Assembly: GCA_028023455.1 (NCBI GenBank)
Contig: JAQFVV010006273.1
Coordinates: forward strand, 5,127,128-5,191,127
DNA: 64,000 nt
Direction of reading: 5' to 3'
Source of the DNA: Epiperipatus broadwayi
Lineage: Eukaryota > Onychophora > Udeonychophora > Euonychophora > Peripatidae
Below are positions 13,030-25,645 of this stretch, one piece after another. The position numbers were made by a program, and so were the translations under genes. The notes beneath the pieces were generated by a model that worked only from the letters and a program-made list of their open reading frames with translations, searched no databases and had not been told where the DNA came from. How positions within the stretch are numbered: position 1 is the first letter of the stretch; each line of letters opens with the position of its first letter.

Positions 13030-15170
13030 CACAACAGGTAGATCATAAAAAGTTTGTTTGCATCAACAAGGAACAAAACAATCCCTCAGTGGATCAATTT
13101 TAACTGTGATGAATTTGAAAGAAAAATAAATAGAAGATTTGAACACAAATTAAATTTTTTGGAAAGAAAACAAAATATTGACATCACATTCACAGAAACA
13201 ATATAAGCATATGTCAACCATTCAACTGTAATGCCACTAACAGAGGTAAAAATGGTTTGGGATTAGAATGGAAATTTGTAGTAAGACAGTGAAAACTCCC
13301 TAAGATGGAAGTGTTAGTGGATACAAAAGCTGGGTTGATAAACAAACCCCTCAAAAGAAAAAAAGTGTACTTGCTTGCATCACCAAAACAATTAGACACA
13401 AACAGTTAAACTCCAAATTCAACAGTTGGAGTAATAAGATTAAAAATACAAAAAAGTTTCTTGCAGATAACAAAATTGTATACATTAAAGAGGACAAGTG
13501 TAACAGATTTGTTTTACTGGAGAATAAAGAATACAAAGATAAGACATTGACACAAATTGTAAAATTGAAATTTGAGTAGATGGCAAATTTTAATAACAAA
13601 ATCAATAGTGATAAATTTATTACATCAATATTGAGAGCTCACAAAGATAGAGGTATTAACCAGGCAGAGTAATTTCATATTTATCCTTTGGCTACCATCC
13701 CTCTAAGAATGTTTGCTAATGCTAAATTACATAAGTCAGGAGTCCCATTGAGGCTCATGATGGACTTTGATGAAGTTCATTATTTTAATACAGTAAAATT
13801 AGTGAATCAATGGTTGGTTGACACTATTGGTTTTGGAAGGTACACCATCTGGTCATTTTTCAAATTTGTTGGAAAAATTAGAAATATTGAAATAGATCCA
13901 GATTTTAAGATTGCAGCATTAGAGGTAGCTGAATTATATGGATCTATAAACAGAAAGCTTTTTATAGACATAACTAGTAAAGAACTTATGGAGAAAAAAT
14001 GTTCTAAAGCATGAATAAACTTTATATTAGATCTTCTATCGTGGTTTGATGAAAACATTGTGACAACATGTGAAGGAAAATGGTTTACTATGAAAGATGG
14101 TTGGTGTATAGGTCTTCCATTAAGCAGCATAGTTTCAAGTATATTGCTTAATTATTTTGAACAACAAATTCTGCCCAAATACAATGCTGGAACATGTAAA
14201 ATAATATATATTAAATACATTGATGACATGCTTGTAGCAGCACTGTGAAACATAATCTTGAATATATTAAGAGATATGCAGGCACTTAAAAGATTAGCCA
14301 TAAATGATTGATTGGAAAATGAACAACAAGGGGTGAAATATTTGGACTTTCTGATACAAAGAGATGCAGTATGTCTCAAATACCAGATGTTAATCAAACC
14401 TTTAGAAATCAGAGGATTCACACACCCCAGATCAAACCCACTTAAGGCACGCAAACTAGCAGGACTGTCAGTGTTTTGTTTGGAAACCATTAGCTATGCA
14501 AATTTGAATCTGACAGAAAAACCAACATTAATGATTAAATTAAAGATTTAATGAATGTGGATTTTAAATACAGTACAGCAACTAAGAGAATTGAGCAGTT
14601 CAACAAAAGATTAACAACCAACCAGATTAAAGAAGACAAACCACACAACACTACCATATATTCCTACAGTAGCTAATTATCTTATTAAAAACCTTTCCAA
14701 AGAGTTTAAAGTAGGTTTTCAAACCACACCTAACACAAATAGACCGATTAACAATGCCAAGGATAAAATTGACCTACAACAAACCCACCCAAGTGGTATA
14801 CAAAATAACTTGTCCTCAAGCAGGTTGTAATGCCACATACTACAGTGAAATTTGGGATACTGTCAGCACTGGAGCTCAACACACATATGTATACAAAAGA
14901 GCACAGAATAAAAATCAAGGCAGTTAAGCATTTTTGGATCATCAAAAGGCATCTAGCCATTGATTTGAATCCAACAATGCTAAGATTGTGTGCTCTGAAA
15001 GAAGTGATACTAAAAGGAAAATAAAAGAAGCATATTTTATCATGAATGACCCAAATGCCATCAGTAGATGAGATACGTGTTTCACAATTTCAAAAAAATC
15101 ATCAAGTTAAATGATTTGCATATAAAACAACTGCTTTGTATCATTAACAACAAAAGTTATGAATATGGGA
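13030..15170 (+). mobile_element. Penelope-like retroelement remnant (RT plus GIY-YIG endonuclease)
   Basis: The order of motifs is that of a Penelope-like element. Near 13440-13560 comes DKCNRFVLLENKEYKDK, matching the DKGNxxVVL-x-x-x-Y block. At 13688-14010 come LHKSGVPLRLMMDF and a long helical finger region. At 14060-14248 comes WFTMKDGWCIGLPLSSIVSS (fingers/palm), then IKYIDDM, the RT catalytic YxDD. At 14312 comes VKYLDFLIQRD with HPRSNPLKARKLAGLS, matching the PFLD and SxHPxxxK blocks. Around 14815-14960 comes GCNATYYSEI and later LNTH, HRIKIKAVKH, remnants of the GIY-YIG endonuclease that nicks the target. Internal stops (for example at 14012 and 14246) and frameshifts show that the copy is dead. 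Ends are approximate. Confidence 0.8.
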
Positions 15171-15472
15171 ATTAACTACCCTGAAAGTGCTAAACCAATT
15201 ATTATTATTATTTATTAGTTTAATAACTTCACCAGTTTGTGTTAAAGTGAAATATAATAATGTAAATAAAAATGAAAGAAAAAATAATGTATTTTATAAT
15301 TAATAGCCAGTGACAATATCAAGACTATTGTAGAAAGACATGTAATGTACAGCCAGTAAAGTAACAGATTATACTGATTACAATAAACTGAAAGTTAAAT
15401 TATAGTAACAATAATAAATTAAAATAAAATTTAATTCTAACTAATACATTTTTTTAATATATTCTGTTATAG

Positions 15473-15577
15473 TTTATTTCAATAATGGGAGAATCCAATG
15501 GAATGTTGTTGATGTCCTCCCCATCAGAATGTCTTTCTATATCTGTACCCCAGAGAAGTATTATTTCTAATAATGAG
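15473..15577 (+). CDS. ACSF2-like acyl-CoA synthetase, exon a
   Basis: Acceptor TATAG, 35 in-frame codons, donor GAG|GTAATA, phase 0 at both ends. The peptide starts FISIMGESNGMLLMSSPSE and ends SVPQRSIISNNE. In ACSF2 proteins this interval carries the YGTTEN adenylation signature followed by about 25 residues up to the SVGRxMPHxE segment. Here the signature reads MGESNG: the invariant Glu that contacts Mg-ATP is replaced and Thr becomes Ser. The downstream SVP....SNNE portion lines up with the MPHTE part and runs in phase into exon b. The family activates fatty acids to acyl-AMP and then acyl-CoA, in mitochondria for ACSF2. The exon lies 300 bp past a Penelope-like remnant. Confidence 0.6.
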
Positions 15578-15798
15578 GTAATATATTGAAAAATCTTTCA
15601 TATTTATAATACACATTGAAACTAGTGTTTTTCAGGGGAATGAAATAAACAGGTTTATCCTTTATGTATAATTACTTTTTATTGTTATTATAATGCTGAT
15701 GTTTTACATATCAGTGTATCTAGAAATAATTAATGGGTCTCCAGATGCTATAATAATAATAGATTCAACTGCATGTATGAATAAACTGAAAAACTGAA

Positions 15799-15799
15799 T

Positions 15800-15830
<31 letters not shown>

Positions 15831-15859
15831 CTGAATTATATATATATATATATATATAT
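15799..15859. repeat. (AT)n microsatellites
   Basis: Two AT runs separated by TTAAACTGAA, which is itself part of a repeated AAACTGAATTAT unit. Ordinary simple repeats. Confidence 0.9.
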
Positions 15860-15860
15860 T

Positions 15861-17139
15861 ATACTTTCTAATTTGTCTTTCTTGTTTTAAGATTAGGCCA
15901 TAAGATGGCTAGACACTTCAGTGTCAAAAACCTATCTTTCTACTATAACCTGTCCACCCTGGATCTCCACGTTTTTTACTATACATTTGAATCTATCTAT
16001 CACCTAGCTCTAACATTAAACCATAAATCATATAAAATATTATTTTATGAAACTCACCCATTGATTGTAATTATCTATCAAATAATTTGTAAGGTAGATT
16101 TACAAGGACAGTTGCAAGAGTGGTCTTAAATAATAATAAAAAAATAAAATATATATCTTTCCATGACATCTTGAATTAATCACATCAAATTAATAAAATC
16201 TATTATAATCTTATATCTTTTATAATAACTACTACTACCTTATGCATATCTCAAAGTTCTTACTTATTCCAATATGATAACCTAATAATTTCTTTATTTA
16301 AGATAATTGAATAATAAGAGGGATTTTACTGAGCTCCAACTATCTTAATCATAACCATATCTAACATTATAATATATTTTATGTTATTTCATTAGAATTA
16401 GTATATCTTTTTAACAAAAATAATAAATTTCCAATTATAAATCATCATCAGATTTTTTAACAATTAATATAATTACAACTTATAAATAACTACTACTTAT
16501 AAAATAAACTACTTTTATTATCATCTTCAAATATAATCATTATTCCAAATAACTTTCACTTTAACTTTAGTCAGCTAAATACTCAACTTACCTGTTTTTA
16601 TATACCCTGTTAACTTTAATTAGATTGTCTAAAATATTCTCATACCAATATCTAATACTCGTATACTCTTCTGAATATATCTAAAAATGGATTCAAATTT
16701 ACTTTCATAAGAAATTTCCATGTGACTATAAAGATGTAACCATTTTTAATTAAAACTATAATGCTATTAAATGTACTCTTTCAAGTAATTGTTATTGAAT
16801 TTAATAAAAATTAAATCTATCAGTTCTGTTCCATATAATAATCCCAATAATTTGTGTCTTTGAATATGACAGAGTGGTGAAAATAATTCCAAATTGAAAC
16901 AAAGACTTCACTCAACCACTGTATTTACAATATTAGTTTATTTACATGAATAACAATAATTATTAACAGAATTTTAAATAGTATGTATAATAACAACAAA
17001 ATATAACACATATATAATTTCTTTAACATTTGTACAATTATATACAATAATGAGAACTACTGACTTCTATCTACTAACAATAAAAAATTTAAACTTATAG
17101 GAATCTATTTTTCCTATTTTTTAATTTCCAAGAATCATT
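15861..17139. other. AT-rich intron-like sequence without identified features
   Basis: The 74-codon frame at 15905-16129 has near-normal complexity but matches no domain I recognise. No splice-bounded exon was identified here. The stretch would lie in the intron between ACS exons a and b. Confidence 0.4.
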
Positions 17140-17141
17140 GT

Positions 17142-17460
<319 letters not shown>

Positions 17461-17949
17461 TTCAAAACAACCATATCACATATTATCATAATGTGATTAT
17501 TTTTTATCACTTAAAAATCTATGAAAATAACCGATACTAAAACCAAAGATACAATACCATTTGATCATCACTCATTCCATTGTTTGATTCTTCTTTATAA
17601 AGTACTGATTTACCTATTGCTCAATGAACATAAGAATTAAATTACAGATACCTAATCTTTGTATTCATATATTGGACTGCTTCCATCATCTAATATAAAT
17701 ATTGGATGTCTTTAAAAAAATGTAACTTTGTTTAAATTTTTCAACTACATTCAACTGTTAGTAATAATGCACAAATTAGTATTTTCACAACAATTTAAGA
17801 TGTATTATTCTCCTCTCTTCTTCAGGTATTGCTGGTTTGAACAATAACAGTACTAGCATAGGAATCAAACCTGGACTCTTAGATTTTTGAATATTAAATT
17901 TTAGGAATCCTGCCAAAGGTAACAGTCTATAGATACTTTGTATATTTAT

Positions 17950-18900
17950 CTATGAAGTTACTTCTGACTTCTCCACTTTTTCCTAAGAACAAATTTAATT
18001 ATTGGTTTCCATACATTACATATAATCATATTATGTTAACTTATAGGGTTATTCACCATTGTCATGTGAGTGGGATCTTTGAACTTTTTTTCTTTGTATA
18101 TTTTTCACTTTATCCAATATTTTTGCATTTTCCTAATTGAACATTTGCTTATTGGTATGTACATGGTCCACTACCTTAGACATATCTGCTTTTTTTCTTC
18201 TAATCATTGGTTTGTCTTTTTCAATTGTTTTTCAATGAAGTAACTGGTCTCTCCAATATATATTCTTTCATTCACATGGTACTTCATGGATACAGTTTTT
18301 CCTTTTCAGCCTTTCAAGTTAAGGCTTTGTAGATGTTAGAATTCCTTTTAGTGTTATATGGCTCTAGAAAGCTGTTTTGATGTTATACTAATTACAGATT
18401 TTTATTAATTTATTTGCTATTATTTTTGGTACATGTAGATAAACTATCTTACCATTAATTATTTTTCTTTTGATGATTATTTTTGATGTCTTTTTAAGGT
18501 TTTCTTAATAACAGATGATGGATAACCATTTTATAAGAGTTTGTTCGATATAGATCTTTTCTTTTTTCAAATTTTTGGTTTCTGAACAAATTTCTTTTGC
18601 TCTGTTCCATAATGATAGTATAACTCCATGTTTTGTATTTCTGGTGTGATTGTATGTATATGCTAAGTATTTTCCTGTATATGCAGGTTTTTGTGAACTA
18701 TATTTTTGATTTTGCTATGAGGAAGTCTTGTCACAAGAACTTTAAGAATGCCAATTTTTGTTCTTGTTCTTATTATATTGTGAATTAAATTGAAGAGGAT
18801 ATGATAATGATGTTTTTTCAGAATGTTTGGAATAGTGCTCCACCATGTGATCATACAACAAATGTATCATCAATATCAGGAGTGGGAAATGTTTTTCATC
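17950..18900 (-). mobile_element. Second Penelope-like retroelement remnant, opposite strand
   Basis: On the minus strand the order is again Penelope-like: a decayed DDTFVV..HG block near 18870, then the PFLDVLV-equivalent (KIGILKVLVTRLPHSK) near 18740. Next come YTYNHTRNTKHGVILSLWNR and AKEICSETKNLKKEKIYIEQ at about 18670-18520, matching the S-x-HP-x-x-K-x-GV...L-x-x-RA-x-x-IC...L-x-x-E segment. Near 18290-18240 comes NERIYIGETS (the GIY-YIG core YIGET), then VVDHVHTNKQMFN and ENAKILD down to about 18120. Stops and frame changes are many. Only the 3' half of the RT and the endonuclease remain. A tRNA B-box-like string lies just past it at 17862-17882. Confidence 0.8.
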
Positions 18901-19103
18901 AGTGGGCTGAATAAAATTTTTATATCATAACATGGGCAGAATAGATTGAACAATTTAACAAAAATAATCAGAACTTAAAAAAAAATGTTATATTTCTTGA
19001 ATTACCAAATTATCAATGTGTTTTAAAATATTGCTTACAACAGTTCTTTCATATACACTTTAATGCAAATAAATTTTCTTAAAAACTTCTTTATTTTCCT
19101 TAC

Positions 19104-19140
19104 AGTTTCGACTGTCCAGCAGTTTTCATCAGAGCTACAA
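19104..19140 (-). ncRNA. Hammerhead-ribozyme-like motif 5' of the minus-strand Penelope remnant
   Basis: On the minus strand the two conserved core boxes are present in the right order: CTGATGA (19131-19125) and GAAAC (19108-19104). The intervening bases can fold as stem II with ACTG pairing CAGT around a CTGGA loop. Penelope-like elements are known to carry hammerhead ribozymes in their terminal repeats, and this motif sits upstream of the element on the same strand. The first stem II pair (A-C) is not canonical, and I could not find a clear stem III and cleavage triplet, so it may be a decayed copy. Confidence 0.4.
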
Positions 19141-20349
19141 TATTTGAATAATATAAATACATAACCATCATTTCACATATATATAAAAAATTACATAAAC
19201 ATCATTTTACACACACACATATATATATATATATTTTTTCCCTTCATACATATACATATATAGATCTACATCACCCCTAGACATATATATATAAATTTCA
19301 TACCTACATCTATATATACATATGCATTTCCAAATATATACACATAAAGAGGAATCGATTATAGATAGATACAGATAAGAACTAGTTTTTGACACAGCTC
19401 TCTCTGTATTCGACAAAATTTTCAGAGTATTTTATTGCTTATGCAAATAACATTTTAATTTTTCTGCTTCAATTTTCATTTGTTCCAGTGAAAATAGTTT
19501 ATATTTCATGAAATATTTTGCTAAAAAAATAGCTTTTTAAATTATATTCTTTAAAAACAGTAATACTTTCATTACAAACCAAACAAACAGTTTTATCAGA
19601 ATTTGTATAAACTTAGGGCTGGCTCATTGGAGGTGAATACGATCATTGGTTAGTACTTTGTCACATCATTCATAACACCCTACCCCAAACTCCAACCGTA
19701 GTGAGATGCATTCCCCCTTTTTGGTGGAAAACCTGGACCGTTACATCATATAGTTATTAGATCTCCCCAAAAGAATTCCAGAGTCACTAATAATCTTATT
19801 TTTATAGAATTTCTTCTTACAAAGTATTTATTTGCTATATATTCTAATAGATATCCACTCCATTGTATTTGCTTTTCTTGTCATAATTATAAACTTTCAC
19901 ATTTTGTATGTATCATTATTATATTATTTTTTTTCTAATTAACTCTAATAGTCGTTTATTGCTATTATTTGATTTATTATTTTTAATTTTAATACCTTCT
20001 CCATCAATTCTATTTTTTATTTTTAATTTTAAGTAAAGACTTTAAAATGAGCTGGAATGATGTATTTGAATTGTAACATAAAAATGTATATATATTTGGG
20101 TAGAGCCCTATTATATTTATGAGGATAGGTAATATTTGATATACATGTATATTTACTATTAATGATGTTATCTTTTTAATGCTTTTATATAAAATTAAAT
20201 ATAAAAAATACATAGAATATTTCTTTTTTAATTTAAAACAAATTAATGAATGAAGTTTTCATCTATTTTTTTCTGTTTTAATTCTTAATTTTTCTGTTTT
20301 AATGTTTAATAGTCTTCTGCATTCCTATTATTGTGGTTATTTTTTTAAG
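19141..20349. other. Intronic sequence with AT/AC simple repeats and one GC-richer island
   Basis: Simple TATATA/ACACAC runs lie at about 19207-19330. An island at about 19610-19780, distinctly richer in G and C (runs such as CACCCTACCCC and CATTCCCCC), stands out from the background. It has no frame or motif I recognise and may be a repeat fragment. Nothing else is evident before ACS exon b. Confidence 0.4.
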
Positions 20350-20498
20350 ATAAAAATTGTCAATGATAAAGGAGAAATAGTGCCCATTGACACAATCGGA
20401 GAAATTTATATTCGAGGATTTACTGTTCTACAATCTTATTGGCGAAATGATAGTCTCAATCAACGTTATTTACAGAAAGATAATTGGTTAAAAACTGA
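20350..20498 (+). CDS. ACSF2-like acyl-CoA synthetase, exon b
   Basis: Acceptor TTTTTTAAG, start in phase 0, donor ACTGA|GTAAGT in phase 2. The peptide reads IKIVNDKGEIVPID, then IGEIYIRGFTVLQSYWRND and ends DNWLKT plus a split Asp. This is the strongest match of the gene: K-I-V-D-x-x-G-x-x-V-P, G-E-I-x-I-R-G-x-x-V-M-x-G-Y-W and W-x-x-T-G-D are standard landmarks of the ANL superfamily. One change is notable: T-G-D becomes T-D-D, so the Gly is lost while the ribose-binding Asp is retained. The phase-2 donor is completed by the first base of exon c, 104 bp downstream. Confidence 0.85.
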
Positions 20499-20602
20499 GT
20501 AAGTGTTATTGCTTATTACAAACAATTCTGTTTTTCAAATATTATAATTAATAGTTGCATTTCTCTAATTCTTATGTTAAAGTATGTTTTAATTTATTTA
20601 AG

Positions 20603-20744
20603 TGATTATGGAGTTATGCAGACCAACGGATGCGTTGATATTATTGGAAAAAAAGAAGAAATTTTAATAGAAAAAAATAAAATAAAAAATTTGACAGCTT
20701 TAGATTTTTGCCTTAAGAATCATAAAGGTATCAGACAAATTAAG
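20603..20744 (+). CDS. ACSF2-like acyl-CoA synthetase, exon c
   Basis: Acceptor TTTAAG; the first base completes the split Asp, followed by 47 codons and donor AAG|GTAATT, phase 0. The peptide begins DYGVMQTNGCVDIIGKKEE, aligning with the D-L-G-x-x-D-x-x-G-x-x-x-I-x-G-R-x-K-D-x-I segment. The hinge region is degenerate. GRxKD is GKKEE, and the strongly conserved G-G-E-N-I-x-P-x-E-I-E that follows is replaced by IEKNKIKNLTALD. The helix and NHKGIRQIK that follow match the H-P-x-V-x-x-x-x-V segment in spacing. In this family the hinge lets the C-terminal lid rotate between adenylation and thioesterification, so this copy may be impaired or specialised. Confidence 0.8.
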
Positions 20745-21296
20745 GTAATTTAATATTAAAACACTGGAATTAATTCTATAATTTTCAACATATTAAATAA
20801 ATAAAAAAAAAAATGCTACTGCAAGTTTACACATGATTGCCTTGTCTATTTTCTGTTAAAATTTAAATTTGAAATGGGATTGGACTGTTCTATAAGCTAG
20901 CTGTTATATATACTTTGATGAATCCCAAATGTATGTTTACGTCAATTACCACAGAAAATCTCAGATTTAATATAAATTTATATTATTATTTTTTTAAAAA
21001 TATATGCAATGTGGTTTATATAAATTATAGACTATAAGAATGTACTTGCAATTTTGAATGTGATATAGGATCCGTAATTAATGTACATAAAATTCAATTT
21101 CTTAATCAGCCAGTGTTGGGAAAAAATATCTAGCAATTTTTAGCTTAAATAAATGCCACCGGAAAATGCAAGCTAATTTAAATATCTTGATAACTTTTTA
21201 AATAGAAAGATGAATTTACATGTTGAGATGCAGTACAGATTCCAATGTTCTGTCACTTTTAATAAACTGAAAAAAAGAATATTTCTTCATAGTGAA

Positions 21297-21580
21297 TCAA
21301 CTATTGTAGTACATTAGCAATAAACCATCAAACATCATCTGATCACCATTCTTTATGCTTACATAAGCTGTTTTCACAAAGGCAAAACTCTCCACACAGT
21401 AGTACCATTCAGTGAATACCAGAGTAATCAATGGATGCTCTCACTGATGAAAGCCACAAGCTAGAAACTAATCTGGGGATATTGGATGAGTAAACACTAG
21501 GTAAGCATTTTATACACAAACCTTCCTGCATCTATTGATTACTATGGCTTGCACTGTAGAAAGTTTTGCCTCTGTGAATT
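21297..21580. repeat. Dispersed repeat family A, hairpin copy
   Basis: Arms at about 21379-21432 and 21527-21578 are inverted copies (GGCAAAACTCTCCACACAGT against its complement with changes). The block between them contains TCACTGATGAAAGCCACAAG, GGATATTGGATGAGTA and ACACTAGGTAAGC. The same strings recur at 24845-25645 and 44104-44587, so this is one dispersed family. No coding capacity is visible. Confidence 0.75.
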
Positions 21581-22776
21581 ATATTAGCAATACAAAGAAC
21601 TGTTATTTTATTTTATTTATTATCAAAAACCAGATATGGATGTCTTATCAACATAAAATAAAGATATTAGAAAAGTTTTATTTAAGAATGCTTTGTAAAA
21701 TTTTAAAAATACAATGATCACATCATAAGACCAATCAATTTGCTCTTCAAATTTCTGGATATGTCACTATAGAGTCCATTATTGTAAAATCACAACCTTG
21801 TAGAATAAGTTATGAAAGATAAATGAACAGTACAAGACCTCAACAGGGTGTATACAGTGATGTTGAGCATACTGTTCATGGAAAAGGTATATCTCATTTA
21901 CATTAAAGATTACCTTAAAGATAATCTTAAAAATGTGCTATGATGATTGTTTTTATTAGAAAGATAATAAAAAATATAAAGTGGAGAAGTATAATTAGGC
22001 ATGGTATTAAAGTATTTTAAGAAGAAAAGTTTGGTATTAGAGTTAAAAAATAAACAGGATAATGGACTAGTGTGTTTTGTATCTGGTAATATTTGTAGTT
22101 GTGATTGGTTTAAATAGTCACTGCCAAACACATTTCTATTATTATTGTACTTTTATCACCTGTATTAAATTGGAATGGCTTTGTGATTGGCTGTGGCAAT
22201 TGTTGTTGATGATAATCATAATAGAATTATTAATAAATGATCAATTTGTTTTATAAACTCTCTAGCAATAATAATTCTCTGATCTATCTCATTAAATGCA
22301 TTTGAGGGAGTGCTAATTTTGACATTCATTGGAATACTTTTTTAGAATATTGTCTATTATCTGTTTTTTTTCTTTGCATCAATGTGCTCTTTATAATAAT
22401 GCTGCATTTTACCCACTTATTATTGGATGTCTATTTCTTTTCCAATCAATCTTTTAGACTATTTATACACTTTCTAAGTGAAAATAGATAACATCTTACA
22501 ATACAGAAAAGATTACACTTCTTGGTCATTTGTGTTTTCATTTTTTTATAGTCTTGGTACTATCACAATTTAAAAGTTTTCATAATATATCTTATTCTAT
22601 TTCTATAGGCTCTAACAATAACACACATAAGATAGTCACAAAGACTCACCAATTTATCAATTCTAATCTGTTAGTGTTTTTATGTATTATTTCTTTTTAA
22701 TTTTTTTTTACAGAGTTTTTTGATAAGCAACAATTTTTGATTAAATGATCTATGTAACTGATGAATGATTAAATGA

Positions 22777-22990
22777 AACAAAATGATTATCTTTTTTATT
22801 CTATGCCAGATATCCCTTTATTGACTAATAAATGGTTATAGATTTATGTTAACAAAATGATTGCCTTTTTACTTTATGATAGGTGGCAATTTATTGACCA
22901 GGGATAAATATGTGTGATAGCAAAATGATTGCATTTTTACTCTATGCTAGATAACAATTTATTGATTAATAAATGGATGTATATTTGAAA
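22777..22990. repeat. Three-copy tandem repeat, about 66-76 bp
   Basis: Units begin with AAAATGATTATC (22779), AAAATGATTGCC (about 22855) and AAAATGATTGCA (about 22922). Each contains TTTTTA-TCTATG-x-x-AGAT-x-x-CA-TTTATTGA. Copies are diverged. Confidence 0.75.
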
Positions 22991-24181
22991 TAACTGTAGC
23001 CAAATACTGAAGACTGCAAAGTTTGATGAAAAGTCCTAGCTATCGGAAACAAGGACCAAGTTGTATTTGGATTCAGTAATAGAACAAGAACATAGCAGGT
23101 GATACTATTATAGTATGTTGCTCTTCATGTATATAATGACATTTCTAATATAATTTCAACTTATTACAATAATATTTAAATAAATTTGAGTTTCTAAGTT
23201 TGACAGAGTGTTCATTGGTTTCCAGGCTTCAGATGATGCCAGTTATAATAGAAATATAAGTTCATCTTGATTGAGTTTTTGAAGATGTCTATGAGTGTAT
23301 GAATTGCAATTAACATTAATAATTTTATTAGTTATTTAAGTGATGTGTAAATAAAATAAATATGATTTGCTCAAGTCTATAAATTTAAATATAAATTCAA
23401 ATCATATTGCATTAAATATGTCAGTTGATTTATAGTTGGTTGATGAATTTCAATCAAGCTTTATATATGAAATCTTGCAGTATAATAAGAAGTGGCCATT
23501 TTTATTTATTACTGAAAGTTATTTAACATAGGAAGTAAAGGGCATTTCATTAATTTATTAGTAGTGCTTGAAAATTATCATGATAATTTTCATTTATATA
23601 TGTATAAATATATTTATATTTCTTATTTCAAATGTATAATTACATAACAAAAACATGGTCTTATGAAATAAATAATTTATTGTATACTTTAAATGCATTA
23701 TACTTTTGTGCTAAACCCATAATTAACCTATAAAAGAAATGTTGCTATTCATTTGTAGTTCTATATATCTTTTAAATTAAATACCAATACCAAGTTAATT
23801 ATGAAGTATTTCTTCATTGATTAAGAATAAACATAGAATGTGTGAGAGAACATGGCTTATTAACTTTAAAATTGTTATTTCTCTATAAAGAGATATAGCT
23901 TGACATTTCTAAAAGCTGATGCATGCTACCATTCTATTTCGTAATTAAGAAACACAATTATAATTTTAGAATTAACTTTTGTTGTATTTTGTTGCATGTC
24001 TTTTGTATTTTAATTTGCCTTAGTCTCACTATAATATATAACAATGCAAACAGTCAGAATTAATACATTTAATAGCATATGATATGGTTTACTATTTTCA
24101 TTATATTTAATTTATTTTTAAAATTATTAGTTTATCTTTAGATGTATTAATCCTATATATATATTGAAATGAAGATTTTCA

Positions 24182-24210
24182 CTGGATGACTTGTGTGACC
24201 AAGTCGAAAC
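24182..24210 (+). ncRNA. Hammerhead-like stem II motif
   Basis: CTGGAT is followed by a perfect 6-bp stem GACTTG/CAAGTC (24188-24193 with 24200-24205), a TGTGAC loop, and then GAAAC. This is the arrangement of a hammerhead core, CTGATGA-stem II-GAAAC, except that the first box has an extra G. Retroelement-associated hammerheads of this kind are known from Penelope-like elements. I did not find stem III or a cleavage site, nor Penelope protein remnants right beside it. Confidence 0.35.
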
Positions 24211-24345
24211 GGCGGAATATCAATATTAAAATGATTTAACATGGATGATCACGCAAAATATGTCTTATATATATATTAATTTAATATATATATATTAATT
24301 TTAATATTTTCATGGATAAATGATGAATTGAAAGTATTATTTCCG

Positions 24346-24840
24346 GAGCATATATGAGCTAAAATAACTGACAGTTTCAGTACAATAACAAATACTTTCA
24401 CCAGAGTTTCTTCCCCAAATCATAAGAATGGGTGTGGTGAGATTTAAAATCTTTATTTTTGTTTTGTTATTTTCTTCTCATTCTCAAATTCTTTTAACTA
24501 ACCATGATATCAATATTAATAAAACTCATTCTGGCCAAAATTGAACAATATGACTAAGGGAAGTTTAGAGCCTTTTAAAAGGCCCAAGAGCATAAATAAG
24601 AAGTGTGAATAAAATAAAATTAACAATATTTGGCAAAAGCTATTGAAGAATAATATATATATATATATAAAACGTCTCAACCAATAGAATTTGAAAATGA
24701 AGAGAAAATAAAATAAAAAATTAACAATTTTAAATCTCACCACACACATTCTTATGATATGAGAAAGTAGAAACTCTGAGGAAAGTACTTGTTATTGCGC
24801 TGAAATGTCTGCTATTTTAGCTCATATATATATATATATA
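24346..24840. repeat. Long inverted repeat
   Basis: A left arm at about 24346-24500, containing ATATATGAGCTAAAATAACT, AAATACTTTCACCAGAGTTT and CATAAGAATGGGTGTGGTGA, is the inverted, diverged copy of 24680-24840. The spacer holds unrelated AT-rich sequence and an AT run. It abuts the family A inverted repeat on its right. Confidence 0.75.
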
Positions 24841-24844
24841 TAAA

Positions 24845-25645
24845 TTACTAAGCATCATTGGATCATCATTCTTTATGCTTACACAAGCTGTGTACACAAA
24901 TACAAAACTCTCCATACAGTACCATCACTCAGTGCAAGCCAGAGTAATCAATGCATGCAGGAAGATTTGTGCATAAATCCCTATCTAGTGCCTATTCATC
25001 CAACATCCTCAGGCTAGTTTCTAGCCTGTGGCTTTTATCAGTGAAGAACCGTGGATCTGAGAGCATTGCATCTAAATCTTAGGATCTAGTGCAATCTTCC
25101 AGAAGCCATCTTTTACTTTATTTGCTAACTTTAAAGCCTTGAGTCCAAAATGAAAACATAATAATGTTTTCAATTCTAGCTCATTAGTTAGTCATATAGA
25201 TCTGAACCAAAGACACCAAAAAATTTGGTTGCTGAAATGAGTTGAGATCTATACTAGTACAGAAGTTAATGAGCTTGAATTGAAAACATTAAATCACTAA
25301 ACATCACATGATCACCATTTGTGGCTTGCACTGAGTGGCACTACTGTATGCAGAGTTTTTGCCTGTTTTAATTGAAAACATTATTGTGTTTTCATTTTGG
25401 ACTCAAAGCTTTATAGTTAGCTAATAAGGTAAAAGGTGGATACTGAAGAGTTGCATGAGATCCTAAGATCTAGGTGCAGTGCTCTCAGATCTAAAGTTCT
25501 TCACTGATGAAAATTACAAACTAGAAATTAGTCTGGGTATATTGAATTAGTAGGCACTAGATAGGGATTTTATGCACAAACCTTGATTACTCTGGTTTGC
25601 ACTGAGTGGTGCTACTGTATGGAGTGTTTTGGCTCTGGATGTGTA
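24845..25645. repeat. Dispersed repeat family A, large inverted copy
   Basis: Arms at about 24880-25186 and 25364-25645 are inverted and diverged. Landmarks are AAAACTCTCCATACAGTA, CCTATCTAGTGCCTATTCA, GTGAAGAACCGTGGATCTGA and GTCCAAAATGAAAACATAAT, with complements on the right. The spacer carries an extra fragment of the same family in direct orientation (CATCACATGATCACCATTT). The unit matches the copies at 21297 and 44104. Confidence 0.8.

Noticed and set aside
15905-16129. 74-codon open frame between ACS exons a and b
   Set aside because: No recognisable domain, no splice-site support and a weak context. Probably chance.
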